Shown: in pieces, positions 21,238 through 32,165 of the stretch
Position numbering within the stretch: position 1 is the first letter of the stretch
Layout of the letters: each line of letters starts with the position of its first letter
NCBI GenBank assembly: GCA_951640165.1
Contig: OX621250.1
Coordinates: 4,588,001-4,652,000, forward strand
DNA length: 64,000 bases
Direction of reading: 5' to 3'
DNA from: Pseudoips prasinana
Lineage: Eukaryota > Arthropoda > Insecta > Lepidoptera > Nolidae
The notes under the pieces: generated by a model
The model's database searches: none
What the model was told of the DNA's origin: nothing
The model's input: the letters and a program-made list of their open reading frames with translations, nothing else
Program-made: the position numbers and the translations under genes

Positions 21238-21440
21238 TCAGAGTTGTTCAACCCGCCCAGTAGGCCTCTGACATGGCTTAACAATGGTTGTCTAATGACT
21301 ACAACCGGGACCGACAGCTTAACCTCTATTCCGAAGCACGGAGACGCTCAGAAATTAAACTAGTTTGAATTGACCGCGAGCTTAGTTTCTTAACCTCACC
21401 AATCACTTACGGAGTGGTGAGAGAATCTAGGTAAGCATCG
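21238..21440 (+). repeat. Dispersed repeat E
   Basis: Contains TAGGCCTCTGACATGGCTTA and CCGAAGCACGGAGACGCTCA, like the copies at 1.2 and 14.6 kb. Confidence 0.55.
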
Positions 21441-21789
21441 AGTTTAAGTCTGACCACACAACAGTAGAATTAAGGGGCGGGCAGCATGCTTCTCGCAGAG
21501 TGTATTCATATGCCAAGCAGACACAATAATCAAATACAGGCATCTGTCATATTTTGATATGGGAGCAGTTTAAAGGAAATATCAAACAGTGAATGGAGTA
21601 TTTCGTTTGTTTCCTTGTTACCTAACTAATTTGGATGAATTTCGATTTTAAATAAAAGTAGAACCTAGCAGCCAGTAAAATGTGCAATGAAGTAAAATAT
21701 ATCTCCGAAAATAGTTCTGTATTTCGCGGAATCTTCTACATTATAGAAAAATAGCAACAAAAGATTAGAATCTTAAAATGTCTATGTAA
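21441..21789. other. Unassigned spacer
   Basis: No gene or recognised repeat. Confidence 0.45.
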
Positions 21790-21940
21790 TATGTCTGCGG
21801 CCTGCGGGTGGGTATGTCGGACTCAGACAAACTAAACATAACCCGCCGTGGACTTCTCTTGGTGCCTGATTGGGGCGCCGAGAACGCGGGTATGCTGCGC
21901 CTCCGTGCCCCAGATGGTTAGGACACGTACCCTCGGTGAT
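21790..21940 (+). repeat. Dispersed repeat K
   Basis: Shares GGTGGGTATGTCGGAC, CTCTTGGTGCCTGAT, CCGAGAACGCGG-TATGCTGC and CCCAGATG-TTAGGACACGTA with 53.48-53.66 kb; parts recur at 56.1-56.25 and 56.51-56.57 kb. Non-coding. Confidence 0.55.
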
Positions 21941-22157
21941 CTCCTGCTATACAGACACAGCAACTGTACCACAAACAGAACGCTCATTGCATGAGAGCTA
22001 GTTTCAAGGAAGCCATTATTGCTACCGATTCGCTGTCTCTCTCTGTTAAATCTCGTATGAAAAGAACAGAGCATACATAGAACTGTCAAAACTGCTTATA
22101 TTATGCGCATTGACTGGACGCATAATTGGTAGACAGGTTCAAACGTGTCGCTTATTT
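21941..22157. other. Unassigned spacer
   Basis: No gene or shared repeat recognised. Confidence 0.4.
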
Positions 22158-22510
22158 TCTACTAGCTGTGCCCCGCGGTTTTACCCGCGTTAAACGTTAT
22201 AAATTATCACAGCTCCTCCCCTGTAGGTGATAGCGTGATAATATGTAGCCTATATGTTGACCCAACCTCTTAATAATTCATGCAAAATTTGAAGAAAACA
22301 CCTTGCAGTACTTTTTGAGTTTAGCCCGGACATACATACAGAAAAACATACAAACCGACACAAATACTAAAAACTATATTTTTGCCTTCGATATGGATTG
22401 AACATCACGCCCCAAGTGGTAACTATATCCCCACTGCCCGGGATAGGGTTAAAAAAAATATGCAATGTACAGTTTTGACTTTCCTGCGATTTTATTATAT
22501 GTATGTGAAT
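22158..22510 (+). repeat. AGCTGTGCCCCGCGG family, full copy
   Basis: About 350 bases from ACTAGCTGTGCCCCGCGGTT to CCTGCGATTTTATTATATGT, matching the minus-strand copy at 16833-17155 from end to end. Related but diverged starts occur at 40.39 and 50.58 kb. This motif is common in insect repeat DNA; I cannot name the class. Confidence 0.65.
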
Positions 22511-22862
22511 ATAGATTAGTATATATACTTAAATATCAGCATCATATCTTCCTTTATATATCAGAATACGATTTCAGTTCGTCCATAAATTAAATGAACC
22601 AACGATAAATATCGGAAAATCATTGCCAGAAAAAGTTCCGCGAATGAGTTGGGAACGAAATGAACGGTTGAGTGAACTGAACGAGCGTTTCTGTAAATAA
22701 TTGCTGGACGACGCGACGATAGTTTTATGAGCTTAAATTTATTGGTTCATAGATTTCCAGTAAAATTTTCATCCACAAGTATCATGTATATATGTACGGT
22801 CTACGTAACCCTGACGCCACATTGGTGTGGTTCGTCTGTCTAAAACATTTTATCGTTATATC
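22511..22862. other. Unassigned spacer
   Basis: No gene. The block CAGTAAAATTTTCATCCACAAGTATCATG near 22758 recurs inverted near 27.80-27.86 kb, so both are part of an unnamed dispersed repeat. Confidence 0.4.
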
Positions 22863-23410
22863 AAAAATGGGAAATCATAAATTTAATCGTCCGGCGGGTC
22901 TCGAACCTGCACCATCTACCAATCCGGGGTAGGCGCTCTGCGTTAAACAACGAACGATACACGCTGGCAGATCAAATTTAGGATTCTCTTGCTAACACCC
23001 TTCCCGAGTATGTAGGTATCTATCGGCTTTGTTTTCTAGAAACATGGCCGACTGATATGTTAATAGTTGCATGTGAAAGATCATATCATATTGATAACAC
23101 CTTCCAAATTGTTAAATTTGTATTTTATAGCATTATTCGCGATGCAAAGCGTCTATTTAATCTCAAAAATGGGAAATCATAAATTTAATCGTCCGGCATG
23201 TCACGAACCTGCACCATCTACCAATCCGGGGTAGGCGCTCTGCGTTAAGCTACGAACGATACACGCTGGCAGATCAAATTTACGATTCCAATATATCAGT
23301 CGGCCATGTTTCTAGAAAACAAAGCCGAAAGCCTCCGGAAGGGTGTTAGCAAGAGAATCCTAAAGTGTGTATCGTTCGTAGCTTAACGCAGAGCGCGTAC
23401 CCCGAATTAG
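22863..23410. repeat. Three tRNA-like repeat modules, two direct and one inverted
   Basis: On the minus strand two direct copies (about 22863-22985 and 23160-23290) read GTAGCTTAACGCAGAGCGCC (box A-like) then GGTAGATGGTGCAGGTTCGT (box B-like), a tRNA-derived head. A third partial copy lies in the opposite sense at 23365-23410. Flanking blocks are also inverted: AACAAAGCCGA and AGGATTCTCTTGCTAACACC appear on both sides in opposite orientation. The whole could fold into a large hairpin. Confidence 0.6.
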
Positions 23411-23494
23411 TAGGTGGTGATGAAGAAAAGTTATGTCCATATTGTTGTTATATTGTATTCGAAATAACATGGTTTGGGGTCCAGATAGAATCAC

Positions 23495-23585
23495 GGGGCC
23501 ACCCCATACCAAAGGTGACTGAGGGATACAGCAGAGTCGGACAGCAGCGTCACCTGTGTACCTACTAGTTACCACCTAACTTTTT
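23495..23585 (+). repeat. Dispersed repeat L
   Basis: CCAAAGGTGACTGAGGGATA then AGCAGCGTCACCTGTGTACC and ACTAGTTACCACC. Other copies: 23.99-24.08 (+), 24.60-24.66 (-), 54.41-54.56 (-) and 54.93-55.33 kb (-, split by a SINE). Confidence 0.6.
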
Positions 23586-23960
23586 TTTTATTATAGTATG
23601 GCAAACGTGTAAGTGTAAGTGGGTCACCTGATGGTAAGTGATCACCGCCGCCCATGGACACTCACAACACCTGAGGAGCTGCAAGTGCGTTGCCGGCCTT
23701 TAAGAAAAGGATAGGCTCGCTTCTTGAAGGTTGCCATGCCATACCGGATCGGAAATACCTCCGCAGCTAATTGATTCCACAGAGCGGTAGTGCGTGGCAA
23801 AAAGTTTCTTGTGAAACGCACAGCACCATTCATCCAGGTGATAAGGATGAAATTTCCACTTTTGGCGAGAGGGTCTGTGGCGGAATGTGACGGCAGGTAT
23901 AAGCTCGAACAATTCCTCTGAACACTCCCCGTGATAAACGCGGTAACTGCTGTCGCCAAC
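23586..23960 (-). pseudogene. Jockey-type LINE, 3' end
   Basis: Minus-strand frames contain [34 protein letters not shown], the conserved end of Jockey-group RT proteins in insects. An upstream piece in another frame ([20 protein letters not shown]) shows a frameshift near 23840. The 3' UTR (CACTTACCATCAGGTGACCC) and a terminal A-tract (T-tract at 23580-23589) follow. Shorter tails of the same type lie at 37.48-37.58 and 57.10-57.20 kb. Confidence 0.8.
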
Positions 23961-24058
23961 TCTATGGCTTAGACCCTCATGGTTTCAGTCCACGCCCTAT
24001 ACCAAAGGTGACTAAAGGATACATCAACGAGTCGGGCAGCAGCGTCACCTGTATACTA

Positions 24059-24211
24059 GTTACCACCTAACTGCGGTCGCCAACTGCGGTGACTACGGCA
24101 AATCTCTCAAAATGGCAACGTTATAGAATCTTTTGGAGGAGCCCTATGGACATTTGTACCCTATGGGTTTGCCTTAGTCACTGCAGTTGGCGACCGCAGT
24201 GAGGTGGTAAC
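24059..24211. repeat. 44-bp inverted repeat around a 65-base spacer
   Basis: The left arm 24059-24102 (GTTACCACCTAACTGCGGTC...GGCAAA) and right arm 24168-24211 are reverse complements with about three mismatches. They merge on the left with repeat L, so this is probably a fold-back or template-switched end of that family. Confidence 0.7.
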
Positions 24212-24227
24212 TTACTAGTAAACGCAG

Positions 24228-24561
24228 ACCGGGCGGACAGTACCTGCGTTATAAGGATGTCCTGAAGCGCCATCTGACTGCTACCACCATATCCAGCAAC
24301 TCGTTGGAGAGGCTTGCTACTCAGAGGAGAGAATGGCGAGCTGCTGTCAAATCAAGCCTAGAAAACTTTGAGCATGCGCGTCTGGAAACTCTTGATGCCA
24401 AACGCCAGTTACGGAAAACCCAGCCTAAGCCCTCCTACAATTATACATACGATTCAAGTGGTTCTCTTCACTGTGCTTCCTACAACATGACTTTCAAAAC
24501 CAAGTTTGGCTTTGCTAGTCATGCTCTCACCCATGCAAGGGCCCAGGCTAACACAAGCTAA
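24228..24561 (+). pseudogene. LINE C-terminus with degenerate zinc finger
   Basis: YLRYKDVLKRHLTATTI is followed by a basic helical stretch RLATQRREWRAAVKSSLENFEH and a finger-like segment SLHCASYNMTFKTKFGFASHALTH, where the second Cys is replaced by Tyr-Asn-Met. It belongs to the same tail type as 4654-5144 and 51521-51871 but to a diverged subfamily. Open to the TAA at 24559-24561; 5' truncated. Confidence 0.65.
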
Positions 24562-24989
24562 GGGTGTCGCCGTCGACGGATACGTCTGTGAGGGCATCAC
24601 CTGCTGCCCGACTCTCTGATATATCTCTCAGTCACCTTTGGTATAAGCCGAGGACTGAGGCTATAATGAAATAACAGAATGGTGTGCCCGACGCGTGCCA
24701 GGTTTTCGAGCAATAAAACACTACGCCCCCTCTCCTGTAATCTTTATTCATGTCGTTTATTATGATGTATGACGTGGCCTTGGTGTCTCGCTTACCATGC
24801 CCCATACATCTGCGGCGGTACCTATGTTAAATCTCTTTATTTCTATCCCTCATTACCCGTCTGTCACTATTCTTAATGATAATTTGATAGACAGCTTCCG
24901 GGCCCTGCGCATAATTACTCCACGAAGTGTAATAAAAACATTTGTTTGGAATATAGAGAGGGTTAAAATAGGTTGATGGATGAGTGGTT
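24562..24989. other. Repeat L scrap and unassigned spacer
   Basis: A minus-strand repeat L piece lies at about 24595-24665 (CAGTCACCTTTGGTATAAG). The rest shows no gene or recognised repeat. Confidence 0.4.
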
Positions 24990-25009
24990 TTAAAATACAC
25001 GAAGTACAG

Positions 25010-25130
25010 TTCGATACGGACATAGTACAGTAGCACATCAAGCTACCCCAATCTGTCAAATTTCCCCAATTGAAAGTGAACCTTATGCTTAAGTGATAAA
25101 GTTGAAAATCTATAAAAGAAAGTCGAATTT
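25010..25130 (+). mobile_element. MITE M, right part lost
   Basis: AGCACATCAAGCTACCCCAA, CTGTCAAA, AAAGTGAACCTTATGCTT and GTTGAAAATCTATAAAAGAA match the MITE at 26907-27038, but the right terminal repeat is absent; SINE-B 3' sequence follows directly (about 25123-25175). Confidence 0.6.
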
Positions 25131-25189
25131 CGGCCAAAGGATCTATCTAGTCATCAGCGCAGGACATGTTATAGTAATAATAATAATAA

Positions 25190-25366
25190 TATGACTCGGC
25201 GATCATTGTACCGATTGTATTTTCTGCCCATGGTTTGATTGCCAAGAGCCTCGACCGTCACCTTAAGAGGCTCGCGTTAGGCAGTTGGGTCAAGAGTCAG
25301 GTTCAGAAGGCAGTACTTTCGGAGACGGCGCCTATTGTGAGGAGGTTCCTCTCTCTGGAGCCTTGA
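25190..25366 (+). pseudogene. Non-LTR retrotransposon ORF C-terminus
   Basis: An uninterrupted frame of 58 codons ends with TGA and reads IVPIVFSAHGLIAKSLD, HLKRLALGSWVKSQVQKAVL and TAPIVRRFLSLEP. This is a well-known C-terminal signature of R2/R4-like non-LTR polyproteins in insects (clade by memory of the motif, not certain). Upstream coding sequence is missing. A (TA)n-rich tail follows near 25425-25447. Confidence 0.65.
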
Positions 25367-26285
25367 CCATCGGTAGCATGGACCCTGCTCCCGTTGCCGA
25401 TTGGATCTCTATTTTTTATATTTATAAATATATATATATATATATTTTGTAACTATATATTTGTAAATGTATGAAATAAGAAAGACACGGAATAAAAGAA
25501 ATAATAATAATAATCAGTCATTTATTCTTTCTCACAAAGTACACACAGGTTTACAATTATAATAGTATCACCATATGACAAAACTTTGTGAGAGACTGGT
25601 GCTTGATGTAGGTTTGATACCTGTATTACAAGTCACCAGTGCCCTCCCGCGGCTATTACATAACTATGTAACTTAAATAACAGTAACAATTACGATTTTG
25701 GGAGTGACTGTATGTATTAGCTACCCACATTCAAAAAAGTTGTTTTAGAGTTGCTGAGATCAAATGTAGATGTCTAAATTCAATTGTTTTCTTTTCTTCT
25801 TTTTGTTAAATTTTACACATTTTCTTTAAATATTTAGATTTTAATATTTTATTTTAGATTATAATATTAGATATTAATATTAAACCAATGTTACCACCTA
25901 TAGTGCATGCTGTGACAACTTAAACTGTTGTGCATTTAACTTTTATTAATGAGCAATATTAAATTAAGATGTAATAAATGTAACAACTACTGTTTGTCCA
26001 AATAAATAAATAAATAAATAAATAAATTAGTGTAAAGATATAGATGGATATAGATGTAGGTGTGAGAGTGTATATGAATTATGTAGTGTATTAGTATGGA
26101 TGTAGATGTAGGTGTGAGAATGTATGTGAAAATGTGTTAAATATGTAAATGATTAAAAGTTATTCTCTAGTACAATGTTAAGATTGGTGCCAAAAAGTCG
26201 AATTGAGTGGGTTATTGGAGAGGAGTTAATAATTTTACAGTAGTATCATAATCAAGAGTTTTAAGAAAAGACGTCAGTGTTGATT
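25367..26285. other. AT-rich spacer with family H tail and microsatellites
   Basis: Includes (AAT)n near 25502-25515, a minus-strand family H tail near 25560-25640 (GTGAGAGACTGGTGCTTGAT), (AAAT)n at 26003-26026 and a pair of GATGTAGGTGTGAGA modules at 26055 and 26105. No gene. Confidence 0.5.
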
Positions 26286-26286
26286 T

Positions 26287-26445
26287 ACAGTGCACAATTG
26301 TGTGCGCAAAAACAGAGGCATTTTCTATTAGGTACAAGACAGATGGCGGGCTGATTCTGAGGAATTTGCTTTACAGAATAATCCCAATATCGCTTTTTGG
26401 GCCGACCTGGTATTTGAATCCAAGACAGAATGACGTGACGTGTTT
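26287..26445 (-). mobile_element. SINE group B, degenerate
   Basis: GTGTGCGCAAAAACAGAGGC, GCGGGCTGATTCTGAGGAAT and CGCTTTTTGGGCCGACC follow the group B order with many changes; the middle is deleted. Confidence 0.6.
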
Positions 26446-26609
26446 TACTGACACAAGATGGCATTGAAGTAAACATAAACATTTATGTAACTCAGAAATA
26501 GTTGTTCTGAGTCTGGTTGTGCTAAGTCCGTGAACTTTAGTGCAGAGGTTACATCAGTCGCCCCGCCACACCGTATTCCGGGTTCGATTACCACACAGAA
26601 CAAGTATTG

Positions 26610-26869
26610 GACGGTCACCGTAGCCTAGTTGGTAGTGCTCCTGCCTACGAAGCTCCTGCTCCTGGCTTCGAATCCCGGTAAGTGCAAATATTTGTGTGAT
26701 GAGCACGAATATTTGTTTCTGAGTCATGGATGTTTTCTATGTATTTAAGTACTTATCTATCTATATAAGTATGTATATCGTCGCCTGGTAGGTACCCATA
26801 GTACAAGCTTTGCTTAGTTTGGGGCTAGGATGATCTGTGTGATAGTGTCCCTAGATATTATTATTATTT
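26610..26869 (+). mobile_element. SINE group A
   Basis: Full head (GACGGTCACCGTAGCCTAGT) and tail. It is flanked by repeat D sequence on both sides (26480-26560 and from 26870). Confidence 0.85.
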
Positions 26870-27240
26870 GAGTGACCCATAAATACTTGTTCTGAGTCTG
26901 GATGTACAGACGCCAGCACATCAAGCTACCCAATCTGTCAAAATTCCAATTAAAAGTGAACCTTATGCTTTTGTGATAAAGTTGAAAATCTATAAAAGAA
27001 ATTTGACAAATTGGGGTAGCTGGATGTGCTGGCGTCTGTACTTGGTGTAATTCGATTACATGTTTGTAAAGTACCCTGCGAAAGGACACAGAGATTCATT
27101 TCCCTAGTGCGGGGGTTATTGTCCTTAAAAAAATCATGTTTGTGATATTATGTTTGTGATATTATGTTTGTAAAGTAACCTGTAGTACAGGGATTTATTT
27201 TCCTATTGCAGGCGACTTTGGACACAAAATCTCTTGTTTT
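26870..27240 (+). repeat. Repeat D, split by MITE M
   Basis: GTTCTGAGTCTGGATG is interrupted by the MITE at 26907-27038, then TTACATGTTTGTAAAGTACC continues. Two further short D modules follow (TGTTTGTAAAGTAACCTG near 27165). Confidence 0.55.
26907..27038. mobile_element. MITE M (Tc1/mariner-type, TA target)
   Basis: Terminal inverted repeats of nearly 40 bp start CAGACGCCAGCACATC and include AGCTACCC-AAT-TGTCAAA; TA flanks both ends (26905-26906, 27039-27040). The 132-bp element has no coding capacity. A shorter copy with the same ends sits at 57395-57490. The TA duplication and CAG start fit Tc1/mariner-type MITEs, but the ends do not match the autonomous Tc1 in this window. Confidence 0.75.
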
Positions 27241-28065
27241 TTGAACAACATCACTGTCAGTTCCTATGCTTGTATATTTATATTTCTGTTAAGTAAACAT
27301 ATTTTATTTTATAAGCAAAGTTTTAACCTGTAGTCCAATTATAACTGTACACAGCACTTATATTATAGCTTCATATATATTTTTAATATTCAAGATAATT
27401 GTAAACAAGTACACATACAATAATTATACATAATACACAATAAATGGCATGCTAAAATTAATAATTTGAGTTTATAAAGGGTTGACAGGTTTTAAATGTA
27501 GATTTTCTTTTTTAATCAAAGTTTTTTTAAAGGTGTTTATACTGTCATGAAATATGTCGGTTTCGGAGCATATAGAATTACTATATACTGCTTACACATT
27601 CTTATAAGTGGACTATTTTGAGATACATTATACTGTATAAGGATAACATTGCCGTAAAATAGGGTAATGCCACAAACAATGGTGTATTGCCGGCCTTCAA
27701 AATGGTTGTTCTGGGTGGGAATTGCACACAAATATGGCGTTAAGCGTTATATCTTAGACTGACGAACCACTCCAATGTGCCGTAATGATTATGAAGACCG
27801 TCCATATATGTACATGATACTTTAGTATGAAAATTTTACTTGAAATCTATAAATGAATCAATCAATTTAAGCTCATACAATTCCGTTACGTAAAGAGTTC
27901 GACTCATGCTCAGCCGGTTATTTAAACCTATTGTTACGAATTGAACCTTTTTTTGGCACATTTTATATTTTAAATTCTTTTACTTTTTGTTTTAGTTATG
28001 GCAATTTGCTAAATATTTCAGCAAGTTGGTTTTTTTTGGCGCCAACGCGGAAAAAGACACATCAG
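27241..28065. other. Unassigned AT-rich spacer
   Basis: No supported gene. Positions 27780-27870 repeat in inverse the block seen near 22.74-22.83 kb. Confidence 0.45.
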
Positions 28066-29030
28066 AGTGCTTAGTGTGAGTTTTTTAAACTACTCGGTCG
28101 CGTTAAAGTAAACTTCAATTTGTATGGAGTTTAATCAGCGCCATCTAGCGAAACGATTGTTAACCATATTTTGTGAGTGCGAGATCGTTTGTTAACGTAA
28201 CGATCGTGACCATCGACTAACTTTATCGATGTGAGCATTTAAACGAGCTCGAATGACGTTTTTGCGAGTGCGAGTACAATATTAGCTAATTTTGACAGTT
28301 CGTTCGTGAACTTCTTCACTTTCGAGCGAGTTAACTTGGTCACGAAGATTTTGGTAGTGAAAACGACATGAATACGAACATCTTTTTTACGGAATTAAAT
28401 TATTTGTGTGTTCTCATTGAAGAAAAAATATGATGGAAGAGATTTAAACCTTTTTCCACTTCTCTGTGGATTTTGTATCACCGCAGTTTAAACCTTAGTG
28501 GTATTTGGATGCGATTAATATAGAGATAATAATGTAGGTAATTCCTTTTAATGATAAAAAAATTAAAAAAGAAATTGTACACATTTCATTGCTTACTCTT
28601 CCATAAAACTTACTAACAAGTCAAATTGATGCTGACTTGTTTTCATTTTCCCTTTTATTTTAAATCTTGAGTTTTAAACAATAATTCACAGATATACATA
28701 GGTATAGGTACATATACAGTTTGTTTACACTACAAAATCGAAGAAGTGACGCCGAGCATAACACGACTATTTTTGATAGTACAACACCTCTATACAAATA
28801 ACGTTAAAAATCATTGTATTTAATTTGGTCGGTTTATCGCATAGAAACTACGTGCTACCAACATAATGAATAAAAAAACGCTGTACTTGGTGAGGAAACG
28901 TTGTTTGAATCGAGTAACTAGTTTGTTACTCACACTCAGACTTACTCACTTTACATCGTGTCCAACGGATACTCGATTTACGCTGTGGTTAAGTTATTCG
29001 ATTTGTTCGATGTAACTCGCACTAAGCACT
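28066..29030. mobile_element. Non-autonomous DNA element with AGTGCTTAGTG ends
   Basis: The 17-base ends AGTGCTTAGTG-T/C-GAGTT are inverted repeats with one mismatch, and CAG flanks both sides (28063-28065, 29031-29033), a possible 3-bp target duplication. The 965-bp interior contains CGAGTGCGAG-type motifs and GCGCCATCTAGCG but no open frame of note. Class uncertain. Confidence 0.55.
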
Positions 29031-29658
29031 CAGGGCATTGTTTCATTTTCAAAAACTGGTGTAAATAGTTTTTATAGTAAATATGGTGGATTTTTAGACA
29101 TAACATCATGGACAACGTACACAAGTGGAGGAAAGTACCATATTGCCGTGAATTGCGGTTTTCTGTGTTGAATCTAAAACTCCATATAAGCCTCTAGTAA
29201 AGTCTCCACTGCTTTACTGGGGTACGACAAGGACTACGTATGACTTGACTGTGACGGACTTTACTTGGCATGACGAAAATAAATGAAATAAAAATATATT
29301 TTACGGAAGGCTCATAAGGCCCAAGAAGCCAGAGCCGTAAAACTGAATTTAAAAAAAAATTCAGCAACTTCTGCCAGTGTCGGGTGTCACATTTCAAAAT
29401 TCTTGTGCTATTGTAAAATTTGATACATCAATATGTCAGTTTACAGTTTTTCACATTTAAATAAACCGTAGTTTCTCCTTTTACCAGCTAATTATTATAT
29501 GTTTAATTTCCTTCCGATATTTAATACCTACGTTAATTAAGTCAAATAACAAAAAAAAACAAATCCGTTACTTAAAGATACTTATAATAATTCTGAACCA
29601 TATTTTACTGTATTTCCTATTAAAACACTGAACCTGGCTCGTGCTAAGATAAAACATG
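29031..29658. other. Unassigned spacer, LINE-tail-like part
   Basis: Positions 29270-29400 contain GAAATAAAAATATATTTTAC followed by low-complexity T/A runs on the minus sense, resembling a LINE 3' UTR, but no family partner is in the window. Confidence 0.4.
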
Positions 29659-29915
29659 ATAATAATAACAATATCTAGGGACAAAGTCACACAGATCATC
29701 CTAGCCCCAAACTAAGAAAAGCTTGTACTATGGGTACCAGGCGACGATATACATACTTATATAGATAGATAAATACTTAAATACATAGAAAACATGCATG
29801 ACTCAGAAACAAATACTCGTGCTCAACCCACACATATTTGCACTTACCGGGATTCGAACCCAGGACCACCAGCTTCGTAGGCAGTAGCACTACCAACTAG
29901 GCTACGGTGACCGTC
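29659..29915 (-). mobile_element. SINE group A
   Basis: Reverse-complement copy with complete head (GGGATTCGAACCCAGGACCA on the plus strand) and (ATT)n end at the left. Confidence 0.85.
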
Positions 29916-30390
29916 ATCACTACTGCAAAACAAAACATAAATACTTATTATTTTTGTATAGAAAATTATTTCTGTATCAAAATAAACAGCTCTACCCTAC
30001 TCTAAATATAACTACCCTCAATTAATGACTTCAACCAGATCTGACTAGCATAGTGACAGATGAGTGTAGCATCTGAATAAAATGAAGATGATTCATTAAC
30101 CTTTATGTTTAAGGGTTCCGTATGCAAATCGTTAATGGAATCCACCTATCACTATTACAAAACAAAACATCAATACTTATTATATTTGTATAGAAAATTA
30201 TTTCTGTATCAAATTATACAGCTCTACCCTACTCTAAATATAACTAGCATCAATTAATGGCTGCAGTCAGATGTGACTAGGACAATGACAGATGAGTGTA
30301 GCATCTGAATAAAATGAAGATGATTCATTAACCTTTATCTTTTTAGGGTTCCGTATTCAAATCGTGGAATGGATTCCACCTATCACTGTT
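29916..30390. repeat. Imperfect 232-bp tandem duplication
   Basis: Units 29916-30147 and 30148-30385 share ATTATTTCTGTATCAAA, CAGCTCTACCCTACTCTAAA, GACAGATGAGTGTAGCATCT and AGGGTTCCGTAT. They differ by scattered substitutions, so the duplication is not recent. Non-coding. Confidence 0.7.
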
Positions 30391-30434
30391 TCTCGAATGA
30401 ACAACAGTAAATAAATATAATAAATTAAACTTTT

Positions 30435-30835
30435 TATACAACATGTAACGTAATTAACACACACTCTCAATCACCCCAATTAGAATACTATGTTGTAATC
30501 ATAATACATACACTGAATTTTTTATTTAACATGTATATGCATTGTTATTTACTAAATTAGTTTCTTGGAATAAAGTTTATTTTTCTTTAATTTGTATTGA
30601 ATGATGGAATTTGTACGAATACAAATAAAACTGCGATTTTAAAGTCTTATTACTTTGACTTACGGTCCATTTCAATTTGTTTTGACTGCACAGGATTAAT
30701 ATGACAATAATTTCCGTAGTTTTAATTATTTTGGAATAAAAAATTACCTATATAAAAATGATATAAATCGATTTAGTTAACGATTCTGTACAAACTATTT
30801 TCAGGATGTGCATTAATTAAGTCACATGTTGTATA
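30435..30835 (+). mobile_element. MITE G, full copy
   Basis: Ends TATACAACATGTAACGTAAT and TTAAGTCACATGTTGTATA. About 400 bp, colinear with 9668-10046. Confidence 0.7.
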
Positions 30836-31409
30836 TGCCCTCCCTTTTATTTCACTCTTAAAATACGATACGACAAAATCGGATAGTAATCGGATCTTCT
30901 GCACGGCCAAGATATTGAACTGGTTTCCAATACACGGGGCACCGCCAATTATCACACTCCGAGATGCAAGTCGAAGTGTGTCTTGAGATTAAACATAGAC
31001 AATTAGTTCCTTTTTTTTTAAGAAAGTCTACGCCCGCTTTATCGTTCTGATCCCTGTGTTTAATCCTAAGAATCTAATATTCGAATAAGAATGAGTTACA
31101 AATCTCGTTTTTGAGATTATATATATCAGTACGTACATACGTTGGCATAACGGTAACGTTTTCGCAGATTGAGACGTACTCGGTCCAAATTTGTACGTGG
31201 ATCGAATCCACAAGCTTTGTATAGGATCTCTACCAACTGATTTACGGGGGTCTTTACAATACATTGCACTGAATCTAAACTACAAATAATAACTGACTTC
31301 AAGCAACGACATATTTAAACAAAATTAGAATAATTAATGATTATTTATTTTAATCGGTTACAATAAATAATCGGTAGAAATCGCGTTACATACATAAAAA
31401 ACGCAAAAC
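30836..31409. other. Unassigned spacer
   Basis: No supported gene. A T-tract at 31010-31018 and AT-rich DNA; nothing recognised. Confidence 0.45.
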
Positions 31410-31504
31410 ATAGTCTGGTCTATTGGTCTGGTGGTTAGTGACTGACTACAAAGCCAGAAGACGTATGGTTCTGATCCCCACCCAGGAAAAATCTTTGTGA
31501 GCAC

Positions 31505-31767
31505 GACGGTCACCGTAGCCTAGTTGGTAGTGCTCCGGCCTACGAAGCTGGTGGTCCTGGGTTTGAATCCCGGTAAGTGCAAATATTTGTGTGATGAGCA
31601 CGAATATTTGTTTCTGAGTCATGGATGTTTTCTATGTATTTAAGTATTTATCTATCTATATAAGTATGTATATCGTCGCCTGGTACCCATAGTACAAGCT
31701 TTGCTTAGTTTGGGGCTAGGATGATCTGTGTGACAATGTCCCCAGATATTATTATATAATTATTATT
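31505..31767 (+). mobile_element. SINE group A (nested)
   Basis: Full head with box A TAGCCTAGTTGGTAGTGC and box B GGTTTGAATCC, then tail and (ATT)n. Confidence 0.85.
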
Positions 31768-31797
31768 ATTTGTTCTGTGTCTGCGTGTAATTTATCT

Positions 31798-32165
31798 ACT
31801 GCCTCGTTGGTCTAGCGGTAGCGTGTTCACCCGCAGAGAACGAGGTCCTGGGTTCGAATCCCGGGTCGGGCCAAAAAGTGATTTTGCGACTTTTCTGTAA
31901 AAAGAAAATTTCTCAGCATCAGCCCGAAGTCTGGGAGTTGGCGGTATTATACCCCCATGCCTCGGAGAGCACGTAAAGCCGTCGGTTCTGAACCTGACCT
32001 CTTTCCGGTCGTGTCGCCTAGGCGTCCCATCGGATCATGAGAGTGATGGAATAGAAAGTGCTCATGTGTTTGCGCACACATTTGAGCACTATAATATGTC
32101 CCGCGCAGATGGCTAATCTCTGTTGAGACTGGCCGCCGTAGCCGAAATTCAGCTAGGAGGACATT
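31798..32165 (+). mobile_element. SINE group B (nested, full length)
   Basis: The best-preserved group B copy: head CTGCCTCGTTGGTCTAGCGG, box B GGTTCGAATCC, body and GGAGGACATT end, with a perfect 9-bp target duplication. Confidence 0.9.
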
